A stretch of DNA of 64,000 nt from Alkalicoccus daliensis (GTDB taxonomy: Bacteria; Bacillota; Bacilli; Bacillales; Salisediminibacteriaceae). The notes below the pieces were generated by a model. That model was given only the letters and a program-made list of their open reading frames with translations. It was not told the DNA's origin and did no database searches. The translations under genes and the position numbers were made by a program. The stretch spans positions 1-64,000 of the forward strand of contig NZ_FNIL01000016.1 in NCBI RefSeq assembly GCF_900103955.1, read 5' to 3'. Below, one piece after another: positions 8,764-18,454 of this stretch. The number at the start of each line of letters is the position of its first letter. Position 1 is the stretch's first letter.

Positions 8764-10740
8764 TCAGACGTGAAAACGGCTTGTTTTCGTCTGAAGGTCT
8801 GCACTCAAATCATTTAATTGTTCTGAGTTGCTGCCTACTTGTTCCACTGCCTTTGTCTGCTCGGAAGCCGAAGCAGAAACTTCTTCTGCAGTAGCTGCGG
8901 CATTTTCCGCTACTTCTGCAACATTTGCGATAGAAGCAGTAATATTATCTTTATATGAATTCACTGTTTCCAGATCAGAGGTTAAAGCACTGATTACACC
9001 GCGCAGAGATTCGATAGAAGTAATAATGGAGCCGAGTGATTCCCTCGTATCCTGGACTGCCTGCTGCTGTTCCTCCTGCATACTGTTTGCGCTCGTAATA
9101 GATGCTGCCACCTGCTCAGTTTCAGTTTCCACTTCTGCAAGGGTACTGTTTATTTTAGTTGTTGCAGCAAGAGACTGTTCTGCCAGCTTACGTACCTCAT
9201 CCGCTACCACCGCAAAACCTTTGCCATGTTCTCCTGCTCTTGCAGCTTCTATACTTGCATTCAGTGCAAGCAGATTCGTCTGATCTGCAAATTCAGAAAT
9301 GGTTTTTACGACAATGCCGATATCCCCGACCTTCTCCGTAAGTGCTGTCACCGCCTGATTTACCTCCCGGAAAACTTCTGAAGAAGCTTCGGTACGGTCC
9401 TCCAGCGTCTGCACCTGTTCACTGCCTTTCATATTCGCATCACGAATGGAATCAGATAACGTGTTCATTTCTTTAGTCTGATTGTTCGCCTGCTCCAGCT
9501 GATCAGCGAGCTGCTGCATCTGACGGTTCATTTCATCTATATCCTCTGCCTGTTTCGCAGCACCTTCAGCAACCCCATTTACCGCAAGAGACATATCGTC
9601 ACTGGTAGCCACGGTTTCTTCTGAAATCGCGCTCAGCTCCTCCGACATGGCTCTGGAATTATTCGCAGAAGTCTGAATCGAACCGATTAACGCTCTCAGT
9701 TCTGCCGTCATATGATTGACAGAAGATCCGAGCTGGCCGATCTCATCTTTGCCTTTTATGGAAAGGTTATGTGTTAAATCCCCATCAGCCATCCGGCTGA
9801 CATGCTCATTCACTTCTCTGATAGGTTTTGCCAGCTTTCCTGCAGCGATATAAGCAGCCGCCAGGGCAAGCAGCACAGCCAGCAGCCCTACAATGATAAA
9901 CGTGTTGCGTGTACTGCTGAGTTCCTGGTATAGATCACTGTCGTTATAATGAGATAATACTGTCCAGCCAAAGTTATCTACTTCCTGGTAGTAAGCAGTC
10001 TGTCCATTCCCTTCAAGGGAACCGCTTCCTTCAGCTCCTGCCGCACCTTGCAGATAGGAGTTTTCATCTACGGTCTCACCCAGCAGCGACACATCTGTAT
10101 GCGCAATATATGTGCCGGTGCTGTCCAGCAGGGCAAGCTCTCCGTTGTAGCCTATCTCGGATTCTTCCAGCGCAAGCACCATGTTATTCAGCGATAAATC
10201 CATAGCCTGTACACCAAGCACTCCGGTATTACCGGTGACAGTTTTTGCAACGGTAATAATTAATTCCTCTGTATCTATGTCTATGTACGGATCTGTCCAT
10301 ATGACTTCCCCTTCGGAAGCTAAAGCATCTTCATACCAAGGTCTCGTACGCGGATCAAAATCTTCCGGGAGATCGATTACCGGAGTGGTAAGCATCTCTC
10401 CTTCCTGCGTACCTACATAAATTAACTGTGCTCCCTCTTCCCTTGTCATGAAGGTTTCATGCGTAGCTGCGACTCCTGCCCACTCCGCAGGGTCTTCCTC
10501 TTCCAGAAAAGCAGCCGTTCTTTCATCTTCTGCAAGTAAATCAGTTGCCATAGAGTATTTGTCCATATATTCCTGAATAAATCGTTCTACATCTTCTACA
10601 GTAGCAGAAGCATTTTCATCTACCGACTGCGCAATGCCGTCACTTAATTGAAAATAAATAACAAGTGATGTTACCAGCATGGTCAGTACAATAAGTACCC
10701 CTGCAAATAATACGAGTTTTCCTTTAATCGATTGTACCAC
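8764..10740 (-). CDS. Methyl-accepting chemotaxis protein with extracellular dCache-like sensor
   Basis: A 658-residue chemoreceptor. TM1 spans about 8-30, then an extracellular sensor of about 245 residues containing the PWYEDA and DPYID features of double-Cache domains, TM2 about 275-298, a HAMP domain, and a long cytoplasmic coiled coil. The highly conserved hairpin tip reads [17 protein letters not shown], followed by [20 protein letters not shown]. It passes ligand signals to CheA/CheW. dCache receptors often bind amino acids, but the ligand here is unknown. GTG start with a strong GGGGGAG site. It has its own terminator and no cheA or cheW nearby. Confidence 0.93.
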   Translation of the reverse strand: MVQSIKGKLVLFAGVLIVLTMLVTSLVIYFQLSDGIAQSVDENASATVEDVERFIQEYMDKYSMATDLLAEDERTAAFLEEEDPAEWAGVAATHETFMTREEGAQLIYVGTQEGEMLTTPVIDLPEDFDPRTRPWYEDALASEGEVIWTDPYIDIDTEELIITVAKTVTGNTGVLGVQAMDLSLNNMVLALEESEIGYNGELALLDSTGTYIAHTDVSLLGETVDENSYLQGAAGAEGSGSLEGNGQTAYYQEVDNFGWTVLSHYNDSDLYQELSSTRNTFIIVGLLAVLLALAAAYIAAGKLAKPIREVNEHVSRMADGDLTHNLSIKGKDEIGQLGSSVNHMTAELRALIGSIQTSANNSRAMSEELSAISEETVATSDDMSLAVNGVAEGAAKQAEDIDEMNRQMQQLADQLEQANNQTKEMNTLSDSIRDANMKGSEQVQTLEDRTEASSEVFREVNQAVTALTEKVGDIGIVVKTISEFADQTNLLALNASIEAARAGEHGKGFAVVADEVRKLAEQSLAATTKINSTLAEVETETEQVAASITSANSMQEEQQQAVQDTRESLGSIITSIESLRGVISALTSDLETVNSYKDNITASIANVAEVAENAAATAEEVSASASEQTKAVEQVGSNSEQLNDLSADLQTKTSRFHV

Positions 10741-10968
10741 TTTATCTCCCCCAGATTTCCTATATGTACTCTTTTTCCTATGTCTATTATCATATTAAAT
10801 TTTATAGAAAACAATGATTTTTTTGACTATTACCATTATTTTTATATTTTAAGGATTTTGTTAAGGCTTACAAACCAGATACTATATGCTCATTTCCAGC
10901 TGAAGCTTTTCATAAGTAATATCGGATCTGCACATAAATTTTTCATAGGTACATTCTTTTTTCTTTGA

Positions 10969-11125
10969 CTCTGTTAGAGCTGGTGTTGATATAAGAAAGT
11001 ACGCCTGCGGCTCCTTTTTCTTCGCTTGCCGCGGAGAAATCCTTCAGCTATCCCTTCCTTTCGTCCGGGATGATCTTCACGCTTTCTTTTTCCGCAGGCG
11101 TCTCGAAAAATCGCCTTGCCTTCTA
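10969..11125 (+). repeat. Family-B repeat, left part
   Basis: Nearly the same sequence as 53392-53555, from 'ctctgttaga' through the palindrome-rich block containing 'cttgccgcggagaaatc' to 'aatcgccttg'. The right half of the family-B unit is missing; decayed DNA and a family-A piece follow. No ORF with a ribosome binding site is present in the 10741-11464 gap. Confidence 0.75.
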
Positions 11126-11196
11126 TATTCTTTAAAAAAGAAAGAGTAATTTATAAAAGCTGCCTTCCTTCTGTTTATTAAATGTAAGACGAAGCG

Positions 11197-11316
11197 AAAA
11201 CTGGCGGACGTTCTTTCTGCCAAAATTAGTCGAGAACAAGCCCTTGGGTAAGCCGCTCCGAAAGTGAAGCAGTATGATTACTTCTTTTTAGCAATATTTT
11301 TATTTTCAGGGTAGCT
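11197..11316 (-). repeat. Family-A repeat, partial
   Basis: Contains the family-A core (minus-strand sense 'gggcttgttctcgactaat') and the end rich in 'ttttattttca', plus the 'gcggacgttctttc' block also found in the copy at 34533-34754. The other end is absent. Confidence 0.7.
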
Positions 11317-11464
11317 TTTTCTTTTAAAATCCAATTTGAAGAAGTATTTTTATGGCCTGAACAAACGAAGCAGGTGTAAGCCGGCAGAGGAGTTCGAGCG
11401 ATTATGTTGAAATGACACGCCTTCCTGCTACAATTAGAACTAGAGAAGAAAGGATGATCTGCAG

Positions 11465-12412
11465 ATGAAAAAAGTTTATATTTTACATGAAAACCGCGAA
11501 TGGACACAGCCATTGCTTGATGCATTAACTGAGCTGGATGTTCCTCATGAAGACTGGCACCTGCATGAAGGTATTGTTCCGCTGGATGAAGAGCCGCCGG
11601 ATGGTATTTTTTACAATCGGATGAGTGCTTCTTCACATTCCCGCGGCCACCGATACGCACCTGAATTAACAGAAGCAGTATTGAGCTGGCTGGAGCGGCA
11701 TGACCGTGTAGTACTGAATGGCACCCGGGCACTTTATCTGGAAGTAAGTAAAGTAGCTCAGTATGAAGCTTTGAAAAAGCATGGTATTCCTGTGCCCCAG
11801 ACCATTGCTGCCGTAGGAGAAAATCAATTATTACAAGCAGCAGAAAAGATGGAAACACCTTTTATTACGAAGCATAACCGGGCTGGTAAAGGACTCGGTG
11901 TGCAGCGGTTCAACAGCGTCAATTCTTTGAAAGAAACGCTTGCATCCGGCGGTGTAGATCCCTCCATAGACGGTGTCATGCTCCTGCAGCAGTATATTGA
12001 TGCTCCTGCTTCCACTATTACAAGATGCGAATTTATTAACGGGAAATTTATGTATGCAGTTCAAGTGGACACCTCAGAAGGGTTTGAGCTTTGTCCGGCT
12101 GACGCCTGCCAAATCGGCGACCAGTTCTGCCCCACCGATTCACCCGAGACAAAAAGCCGTCCTAAGTTTGAAATTCTGCCTGATTTTCAAAGCCCGTTAA
12201 TTCAAAAATACGAAGCGTTTCTGAAAGAAAATCAGATTACTTTCGCCGGAATTGAACAGATTACAGATGCTGAAGGAAGAACTTACACGTATGATGTGAA
12301 CACAAATACAAATTACAATAAAGATGCTGAAGCGGCCTACGGAGTTTACGGGATGAAAGAAATGGCGAAAGCTCTTCAGTCCTATGCCGGCCGTTCCGCG
12401 ATTCGAAGTTAG
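11465..12412 (+). CDS. ATP-grasp ligase of unknown substrate, upstream of yojF-bshB2
   Basis: A 315-residue protein with a RimK-like ATP-grasp fold. The ATP-binding Lys and loop appear in FITKHNRAGKGLGVQRF (about 136-152), and the metal-binding TYDVNTNTNYN segment near 278-288 supplies the usual Asp and Asn ligands. ATP-grasp enzymes join a carboxylate to an amine or thiol through an acyl phosphate. The substrate is not recognisable. The start has AGGATG. The gene ends 15 bases before yojF, which in turn precedes bshB2, so it probably belongs to the same operon and may act on bacillithiol or a related small molecule; that link is inference. Confidence 0.8.
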   Translation: MKKVYILHENREWTQPLLDALTELDVPHEDWHLHEGIVPLDEEPPDGIFYNRMSASSHSRGHRYAPELTEAVLSWLERHDRVVLNGTRALYLEVSKVAQYEALKKHGIPVPQTIAAVGENQLLQAAEKMETPFITKHNRAGKGLGVQRFNSVNSLKETLASGGVDPSIDGVMLLQQYIDAPASTITRCEFINGKFMYAVQVDTSEGFELCPADACQIGDQFCPTDSPETKSRPKFEILPDFQSPLIQKYEAFLKENQITFAGIEQITDAEGRTYTYDVNTNTNYNKDAEAAYGVYGMKEMAKALQSYAGRSAIRS

Positions 12413-12427
12413 AAAGGAGCACTTATT

Positions 12428-12778
12428 TTGGAAAAAATAAATCCTTCCCTTGTACAGGAAGAATTAAATAAACTGGCTGGGGAACCGCTTTATATACACC
12501 TGGAAACGACAAACGGAGCGTATGCAAGCCACAATGATAAGTCTATGCTTTCTGCAGGCGCTTTTATCCGCAATGTTAAGCTGCAGTATAAAATCGGGAA
12601 AATTACCGGCCCGGGACCTTACCGTGTTGGTCTTGAAACTGAAATGGGATGGCTTTACAGTGAAGGGTTAACGGAATGGGAAATAGATGAGGAAGGAAGA
12701 TTGCTGCTTGCTGGACATGATGCTGTCGGCCGGCTTGCTATTGCCCTCGAATTAAGCAAAACACCTTTTCGCAAATAG
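12428..12778 (+). CDS. yojF: YojF family protein (DUF1806)
   Basis: A 116-residue protein matching the YojF/DUF1806 family (IHLETTNGAYA, FIRNVKLQYKI, YRVGLET). It starts with TTG behind AAAGGAG. In Bacillus yojF sits directly before yojG (bshB2), as it does here (20-base gap). The function is not established; the tight linkage suggests a role with the bacillithiol deacetylase. Confidence 0.88.
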   Translation: MEKINPSLVQEELNKLAGEPLYIHLETTNGAYASHNDKSMLSAGAFIRNVKLQYKIGKITGPGPYRVGLETEMGWLYSEGLTEWEIDEEGRLLLAGHDAVGRLAIALELSKTPFRK

Positions 12779-12798
12779 ACGATTGGAGGAAGTTTCTT

Positions 12799-13467
12799 AT
12801 GGAAGAAAAGCACGTACTAGTTATTTTCCCTCATCCGGATGATGAAGCTTTTGGTGTTGCCGGCACTATCCTCTCTCATACAGACGCCGGGACCCCGGTG
12901 ACTTATGTATGTCTCACACTGGGAGAAATGGGGAGAAACATGGGCAGGCCCGTAATGGCCAATAGAGAAACACTTCCGGATATCCGGCGGGAAGAACTGG
13001 AAGAAGCAGCAAGACTGCTTGGAATCGATGATCTGCGTAAATTCGGCATGCGGGATAAAACGGTAGAATTTACAGATCAAGATGCTTTGGCGAAAAGATT
13101 TCAGGAAGTTATTGAAGAAATAGAACCTACGACGATCATTACGTTTTATCCAGGATACGCTGTGCATCCCGATCATGACGCTACCGGCGCTGCAGTAGTC
13201 CAGGCCGTCCGTCAGCTGAAAAAAGAAAACCGTCCGCGTATTCATGCTATCGCTTTTGCAGAGGGAAGTGAGGAAGAAATAGGAGATCCGGACGTAGTTA
13301 CGGATGTCCGTCAGTACAGAGACCGGAAGCTGGACGTTATTGGAGCACACGCTTCTCAAACTGCCGGTCTGATGGAACAAGTGCGTGGACACATGGAAGC
13401 ACAGGATGAAACGATTGAGTATATGCTGCAGACAGAACGATTCTGGACTTATCCAATAGAGGAGTAG
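12799..13467 (+). CDS. bshB2: Bacillithiol biosynthesis deacetylase BshB2
   Basis: A 222-residue zinc-dependent LmbE/PIG-L-fold deacetylase. The metal-binding motif PHPDDE lies at 11-16 with His12, Asp14 and Asp15, and the second zinc motif HPDHDATG follows in the middle of the protein. BshB enzymes remove acetate from GlcNAc-malate to give GlcN-malate, the second step of bacillithiol synthesis, and may also deacetylate bacillithiol S-conjugates. Third gene of the ATP-grasp-yojF-bshB2 operon, with GGAGGA before the ATG. bshA and bshC are not in the window. Confidence 0.92.
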   Translation: MEEKHVLVIFPHPDDEAFGVAGTILSHTDAGTPVTYVCLTLGEMGRNMGRPVMANRETLPDIRREELEEAARLLGIDDLRKFGMRDKTVEFTDQDALAKRFQEVIEEIEPTTIITFYPGYAVHPDHDATGAAVVQAVRQLKKENRPRIHAIAFAEGSEEEIGDPDVVTDVRQYRDRKLDVIGAHASQTAGLMEQVRGHMEAQDETIEYMLQTERFWTYPIEE

Positions 13468-13514
13468 CCATTCAGAACTCCCCCCTGCAGCAAATTCATC
13501 TTATGATTTAAAAC

Positions 13515-13552
13515 GAAAGAGAGCTGGGGATTACTCCCCTGCTCTCTTTTAC
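13515..13552. terminator. Bidirectional terminator after bshB2
   Basis: AAAGAGAGC-TGGGG / CCCCT-GCTCTCTTTT hairpin with T runs on both strands. It overlaps the TAA stop of the converging membrane-protein gene. Confidence 0.85.
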
Positions 13553-14043
13553 ATTTCTACTTCCAGTCTTGCTTCATTTGTTCTTTTGCCGAATTCTTCC
13601 CGCACTTTTGCCGGAGATGCAATTATAAAGTGAATACACCTTTTTTCGAAGGCCTGTTTATAAAGCAGTTCCATATATCCGCCTTCCACATCAAAAGAAT
13701 GTACATCTTTCCACTCTGTAATAAAAGTTGTTTTATGCATATGCGGCACAAACAGTATATACGACTCCGTCATTACCAGAAATCCTTTCCAGTCAGCACG
13801 CGGCATAATAGCAGGAAGCATCGCCTGCGCGCCTTCTTTTGTCAGCTTTTCTGCTTTGTATTTGGAGAGTTGATACATTGCCGTATCCCACCCAAATGTA
13901 ATCAGCAGAGCCACAATAATGCTTATAAGCGACCACCATAGCTGTGTTTCCACAAGCACTACTGGAACTAATATTCCCAGCACTAACAGCGTGACTACGT
14001 ACCGCAGGTATCTTCCGATAAAGGGATTGTTATAGCGCAGCAT
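13549..14043 (-). CDS. Small two-TM membrane protein, hypothetical
   Basis: This frame is open for 170 residues, but the upstream ATG at 14061 has no ribosome binding site, whereas the ATG at 14043 follows GGTGGTGAG; the shorter 164-residue form is preferred. Two adjacent hydrophobic segments (about residues 13-32 and 36-54) form a hairpin in the membrane. The C-terminal 100 residues look soluble, with short strands (YILFVPH, HSFDVEGGYMELLY, RCIHFIIAS) of the kind seen in YcxB- or PH-like domains of small Bacillus membrane proteins. I do not recognise the family. It is monocistronic. Confidence 0.7.
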   Translation of the reverse strand: MLRYNNPFIGRYLRYVVTLLVLGILVPVVLVETQLWWSLISIIVALLITFGWDTAMYQLSKYKAEKLTKEGAQAMLPAIMPRADWKGFLVMTESYILFVPHMHKTTFITEWKDVHSFDVEGGYMELLYKQAFEKRCIHFIIASPAKVREEFGKRTNEARLEVEM

Positions 14044-14125
14044 CTTCTCACCACCCGTCATAATAAAGTAATATTCACTATTACCCTAATTCACAGGAGA
14101 TTAAACTTATTTTTTCTAAAAAAAG

Positions 14126-14178
14126 GAAAGCAAAAAGGAGAATGGTTATAAGTACTCACTTACAAACATCCTCCTTTT
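14126..14178 (-). terminator. Terminator of the LTA-synthase gene
   Basis: On the minus strand AAAAGGAG and CTCCTTTTT form the base and TAAGT/ACTTA the inner stem, placed directly after the stop codon. Confidence 0.7.
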
Positions 14179-14180
14179 GA

Positions 14181-16052
14181 TTACATTTCCTCTTCGTTAA
14201 AGAAACGCATGAGATCTCCATAGATTATCTGATCCGAATAGTAAAGCTCATCTTCTCCTCGCTCTGCGGCTTCTACGCATTCCCCAAGTTCCAGTTCTTC
14301 CCCGGACTCGGCATCGTAACAGAGTTCCCCAGTATAAACCACTTCATCTGTTACCACACTTCCATTACGAAGCACCGCAAAATCTTCACGCTCTTCTGCG
14401 AGCAAATCACTCCCGAACATAATATGTTTATCCTGAGATAAACCTAACAGATTCACAAGGGTAGGCATAATATCTATATGTCCTCCCACTGTCTCAATTG
14501 TTTCTGCTTCCTCTTCCATGCCGGGAATATGAATAATTAAAGGCACCCGGTCCAATTTTACAGTTTCATATGGATCAATTTCTTTATCCAAAAAACTTCC
14601 AAGTTCTTCGTAATGACTTTCCGCAATTCCGTAGTGATCCCCATATAATATAAACATGGTATTTTCATAAAGACCCGCTTCCTCAAATCGGTTGAATAAA
14701 AGGCGCACCGCTTCATCTGTATATCTGACAGCAGGAAAGTACCGATTCACAATATCACTTTCTGTTTCTGCAGGATCAATAAAATAGTCTTCCGGGTCCA
14801 GTTCATAGGGAAAATGATTTGTCAGTGTTAAAAAAGTAGCGTAAAAAGGCTGTTCCATATCTTCAATATGGGGCATAGACTGTTCAATAAAAGGCATATC
14901 TTTCAATCCCCAGCCCACAGAATTCTCATCAGTTACGTCAAAGTAGTCTAAACCAAAATAGTAGTCATAGCCAAGGCGCGGATAGACCTCGTTACGATTA
15001 TAAAATGTCTCGCTGTTCGCGTGAAAGACAACGTTATAATACCCTTCTTCGCTCAATGCCCTCGGAAGAGGCGTCATTTCAATTTCCGGATGTGTATGAA
15101 ACACTGCCCCGCGGCCAAGTGGATACAATGAATTATTCACCATAAATTCTGTGTCAGAAGTTTTCCCCTGGCCTGCCTGGTCATACATATTATTAAAATA
15201 GAAACTGTCTTCAATCAGCTCATTCAGAAAAGGAGTAACTTCCTGGCCATTGATTGTCTGTTCCAGAGCCATTGTTTCTACTGACTCTAAAGAAACTACA
15301 ACTACGTTCATATCCTCAGCCTTTGCAAAAAAATCTGCATTTGGATCGACATGGGTTTCCTGTAGGTGTTCCTGGATGTTATCCATATCTTCCCGTTCTG
15401 CAAAAGCAGGCTGTGCACCTGTAGTAAAGTGCAGATACACATCGTAAAAATAGAAATTATAAATTCCGAGACTTTTTATTAAATGCTGTCTGTCAAAAGA
15501 ATGCGCAGGAGTTTCTGCTTCTCCGACTTCCACTCTTCCCAACAGAATAATTAAAGCAGAAAGCACCAGCACTGCAAGGTATTTTCCTTTGGAGTCTCTT
15601 AATCCTGCTCTTGTGGCAGGGAGTGCAGATGGTTTTTTCACCATCGTATACCCGATGAATACTAAATCTAAAAAGAAAATAATATCCCACCATTGAATCA
15701 GTTCAAAAATACTTGTACTAAGGTCGCCCACATTTCCACTCATCACAAGCATTGGCAGCGTAATTATATCTGCGAATTCTCTAAAGTATACGGCGTTAGC
15801 ATAGAGAATAGAGGTGAGTACAAGGCTCATTATAAAATAGTAGGGACGCTGCCATGATGGTTTCAGCAGCATGCCGAGACTAAAGATAACTAAAAGAAAA
15901 GCCAGTGGATTCACTATAAATATTACTGCTTCCAGCCAGTGCGTAATGACGAGATTGAACGTGAGAAACGAAACGACTACCGTCTTTAACCACATCAGTG
16001 ATAGACAGAGCAGCATAAAGCGGTGCCGATATATAAATTCCCGCATTCGCAC
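14181..16052 (-). CDS. Lipoteichoic acid synthase family protein (LtaS/YfnI/YvgJ-like)
   Basis: A 623-residue membrane enzyme. About five TM helices in the first 190 residues are followed by a long linker and an extracellular sulfatase-fold domain. Catalytic features of LtaS are present: the metal ligand in VVVVSLES, the nucleophilic Thr in GQGKTSDTEF, and the FHANSETFYNR and LYGDHYG motifs that hold Mn2+. These enzymes transfer glycerol-phosphate from phosphatidylglycerol to build lipoteichoic acid, or prime the chain. Which paralogue this is cannot be decided. Start is either GTG at 16052 or ATG at 16046; AAAGGA fits the latter slightly better. A Cys-containing acidic tail ends the protein. 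Confidence 0.93.
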   Translation of the reverse strand: MRMREFIYRHRFMLLCLSLMWLKTVVVSFLTFNLVITHWLEAVIFIVNPLAFLLVIFSLGMLLKPSWQRPYYFIMSLVLTSILYANAVYFREFADIITLPMLVMSGNVGDLSTSIFELIQWWDIIFFLDLVFIGYTMVKKPSALPATRAGLRDSKGKYLAVLVLSALIILLGRVEVGEAETPAHSFDRQHLIKSLGIYNFYFYDVYLHFTTGAQPAFAEREDMDNIQEHLQETHVDPNADFFAKAEDMNVVVVSLESVETMALEQTINGQEVTPFLNELIEDSFYFNNMYDQAGQGKTSDTEFMVNNSLYPLGRGAVFHTHPEIEMTPLPRALSEEGYYNVVFHANSETFYNRNEVYPRLGYDYYFGLDYFDVTDENSVGWGLKDMPFIEQSMPHIEDMEQPFYATFLTLTNHFPYELDPEDYFIDPAETESDIVNRYFPAVRYTDEAVRLLFNRFEEAGLYENTMFILYGDHYGIAESHYEELGSFLDKEIDPYETVKLDRVPLIIHIPGMEEEAETIETVGGHIDIMPTLVNLLGLSQDKHIMFGSDLLAEEREDFAVLRNGSVVTDEVVYTGELCYDAESGEELELGECVEAAERGEDELYYSDQIIYGDLMRFFNEEEM

Positions 16053-16344
16053 CCATTCCTTTCAAAATTATTTAGCCGCTTTGTATATATTATATTTATA
16101 TAGTTGCATATGAATGATTTTATAAAACGGGATCGAAATATGATAAGCGAATGTTGTGAAGAGCTGCCACTCCAGACCTTTTCCTAAGGTCCGTTGAAAA
16201 CAATCAAAAATTCTAATGAGGGAGATTGTTTCCACCATTCTGCTTTCTTCTATTTTACAAAGGGCTTGTCTTTGATACTTCCTCTCTCAGCAATCTATCA
16301 CTGGAATCCAGAGGTTTTAAAACTTCGCGGATTCTATCGCTTCC

Positions 16345-16416
16345 GCAGCCACGAAGCTGAGGATGTCGTCCACCGCAGGTCATCTGCAGAGTAGTTTTCT
16401 CCTATCCACAATGAAT
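16345..16416 (+). repeat. Family-B repeat, right-end fragment
   Basis: Diverged copy of the family-B right end ('cacgaagctgaggatgtcg', 'agttttctcctatcca'), fused directly to the family-A element that starts at 16417. The sequence from 16053 to 16344 shows no gene or repeat I can support. Confidence 0.6.
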
Positions 16417-16722
16417 ATTAACAGAGACACTCATGCAAAATTTTTGCACCATGAAGTATGGAAATTAATACTGCTGTGTAAAGAAGGAGGGGACGCACGA
16501 GCGCCGTTCGAGAATCCAAGTGGCCTGGTCACGAAGCACGAGCGGAATCGATCCTGGTTCTTCAAGACAGCATGGCGGTCTCTGCCCTGCTGTCTGTGGA
16601 TCGATGGAAGCCGCGCCCCGGGAGAGAAATTAGTCGAGAACAAGCCCCTGGGTAAGCCGCTCCGAAAGTGAAGCAGCAGTATTACTTCTTTTTAGCGGAA
16701 CTTTTATTTTCAAGGCAGCTTA
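16417..16722 (-). repeat. Family-A repeat, full length (about 306 bp)
   Basis: Starts with 'ttaacagagacactcatgc' and ends with 'ttttattttcaaggcag'. It is the reverse complement of the copy at 51290-51598 and nearly identical to it across the inner 100 bases (16510-16615). Subterminal blocks TACTGCT and GGAGAG recur in inverted order, so the unit can fold back. It contains no convincing gene. From 16723 to 16914 the DNA is AT-rich with no other feature seen. Confidence 0.8.
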
Positions 16723-16914
16723 AATAATGATCTTTTTATATCAGCTTAATATTTGATTTATATCTACTTTAATAAACATTCATGAATCCCTCTATATCCA
16801 TTCGCTATTTTACATGATTTTGTACAAAAAGATATCATTATATCATTCCCTCTTTTGTATATTATTAATCTTTCATCTATTTAGCCCCTCGAAGTATTCA
16901 ACATTTCTGAAAAC

Positions 16915-16923
16915 TGCTATACT
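16915..16923 (+). promoter_or_regulatory. Candidate extended -10 promoter of ampS
   Basis: TGC-TATACT 36 bases before the ampS start codon. The -35 position (16895-16900, tattca) is poor, as allowed for an extended -10 promoter. Confidence 0.45.
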
Positions 16924-16958
16924 ACAAAGGGAATTCTAATACAGAAAGGAAGATATAG

Positions 16959-18188
16959 ATGACTAGTTTTGCTCAAAAACTTGATAAATATGCTGAATTA
17001 GCTGTAAGAGTCGGAGTAAACGTGCAGAAGGACCAGACGCTTGTTGTAAACGCGCCGATTACTTCCGCAGATTTCGTCCGCTCCGTAGCCAAAAAGGCGT
17101 ACGAAGCCGGCGCAAAAAATGTACATGTAGAATGGAATGACGACGAGCTGACCCGTCTGCGCTATGATGAAGCTCCGTTGGAATCTTTTAAGGAATTTCC
17201 ACAGTGGAAAGCTAAAGGATTTGAAGAGCTTGCGCAGAATGGCGCTGCCTTTATGACAATTAAATCAACTGACCCTGACCTTCTCCAGGGAGTGGAAGGC
17301 GAAAAAATTGCAACGGCAAACAAAGCGGCCGGACAGGCGATGAATACGTTCCGCAAATATATTCAATCTGATAAAGTAAGCTGGCTTGTAATTTCTGCTC
17401 CATCTCCTGCATGGGCAGCGAAAGTATTCCCGGATACTCCGGAAGAAGAACAGGAAGATAAGCTTTGGGAAGCAATGTTTGAAGCAACACGAATTAATAC
17501 CGAAGATCCTGTAAAAGCATGGCAGGAGCACGATGACCTTCTGCAGACAAAAGCAAAAGAGCTTACACAGAAAAAGTATAAGCAGCTTCATTACACTGCC
17601 CCGGGAACCGATTTAACGATCGAACTTCCGGAGAATCATATTTGGATCGGCGGCGGCGGACCAAACACTGATGGCGTGCACTTTATTGCCAACATGCCGA
17701 CAGAAGAAGTGTTCACTGCACCTAAAGAAGACGGTGTAAATGGAACAGTCCGTAATACAAAGCCACTCAATTATGGAGGTAATGTAATTGACGATTTCAC
17801 CCTGACTTTTAAAGATGGAAAAGTAGTCGACTTTTCTGCTGGACAGGGAGAAGAAACCTTAAAAAATCTGCTTGATACAGATGATGGAGCAAGAAAACTT
17901 GGGGAAGTAGCTCTTGTGCCGCACAGTTCCCCTATTTCGCAGAGCGGCATCTTATTTTACAATACGCTGTATGACGAAAATGCATCGAATCATATCGCTC
18001 TGGGAAGCGCATATTCCACCTGTGTCGAAGGCGGCGCAGATATGAGTGAAGATGAGCTGAAAGAGGCCGGTTTAAATACAAGCATCACACATGTAGATTT
18101 CATGATCGGCTCCGCTGAAATGAACATTGACGGTGTTAAAGCTGACGGAACTTCTGAACCGGTCTTTCGTAACGGCGAATGGGCTTAA
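16959..18188 (+). CDS. ampS: M29-family aminopeptidase AmpS
   Basis: A 409-residue metallo-aminopeptidase of family M29 (thermophilic aminopeptidase group). Metal-ligand regions are visible in the C-terminal half: a Glu in NMPTEEVFTAP, Glu and His in GEVALVPHSSPIS, and His plus Asp in THVDFMIGS. The length is standard (about 410). It removes N-terminal residues from cytosolic peptides. ATG start behind AAAGGAAG, with its own promoter and a strong terminator, so it is monocistronic. Confidence 0.93.
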   Translation: MTSFAQKLDKYAELAVRVGVNVQKDQTLVVNAPITSADFVRSVAKKAYEAGAKNVHVEWNDDELTRLRYDEAPLESFKEFPQWKAKGFEELAQNGAAFMTIKSTDPDLLQGVEGEKIATANKAAGQAMNTFRKYIQSDKVSWLVISAPSPAWAAKVFPDTPEEEQEDKLWEAMFEATRINTEDPVKAWQEHDDLLQTKAKELTQKKYKQLHYTAPGTDLTIELPENHIWIGGGGPNTDGVHFIANMPTEEVFTAPKEDGVNGTVRNTKPLNYGGNVIDDFTLTFKDGKVVDFSAGQGEETLKNLLDTDDGARKLGEVALVPHSSPISQSGILFYNTLYDENASNHIALGSAYSTCVEGGADMSEDELKEAGLNTSITHVDFMIGSAEMNIDGVKADGTSEPVFRNGEWA

Positions 18189-18212
18189 TAACGAATAATT
18201 GTATGTACGAAA

Positions 18213-18246
18213 AACCTCGGGAGATTTCATCTCCCGAGGTTTTTCT
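18213..18246 (+). terminator. Terminator of ampS
   Basis: Perfect stem CCTCGGGAGA / TCTCCCGAGG with a T-rich tail, 25 bases after the stop codon. Confidence 0.95.
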
Positions 18247-18256
18247 TATTTTCCAA

Positions 18257-18454
18257 GGCTACTTTGAAAATAAAAGGTTTGCTAAAAAGAAGCAATAATA
18301 CTGCTTCTCTTTCGGAGCGGTTTACCCAAAGGCTTGTTCTCGAATAATTTAGGTGGAAATCAAACTGCGCTCGTGCGTCTTCTCCCTCGTTACATTGCAG
18401 TATAATTTTCCTCTTTTTATGCTCCAGATTTTTTACATGAAGGTCTCTGTTAAG
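18257..18454 (+). repeat. Family-A repeat, diverged (about 198 bp)
   Basis: Starts with 'ctactttgaaaataaaag', has the core 'ggcttgttctcgaataat' and ends 'aaggtctctgttaa'. It lacks the 100-base interior found at 16.5 and 51.4 kb. Confidence 0.7.

Noticed and set aside
11226-11858. Open frame of 210 codons on the minus strand
   Set aside because: It runs antisense to the ATP-grasp gene and through a repeat, has no ribosome binding site or recognisable domain.
16501-16615. Possible short protein in the conserved interior of family-A repeats
   Set aside because: Frames exist, but with no start signal, and the two copies differ by changes without clear codon bias; treated as non-coding repeat.
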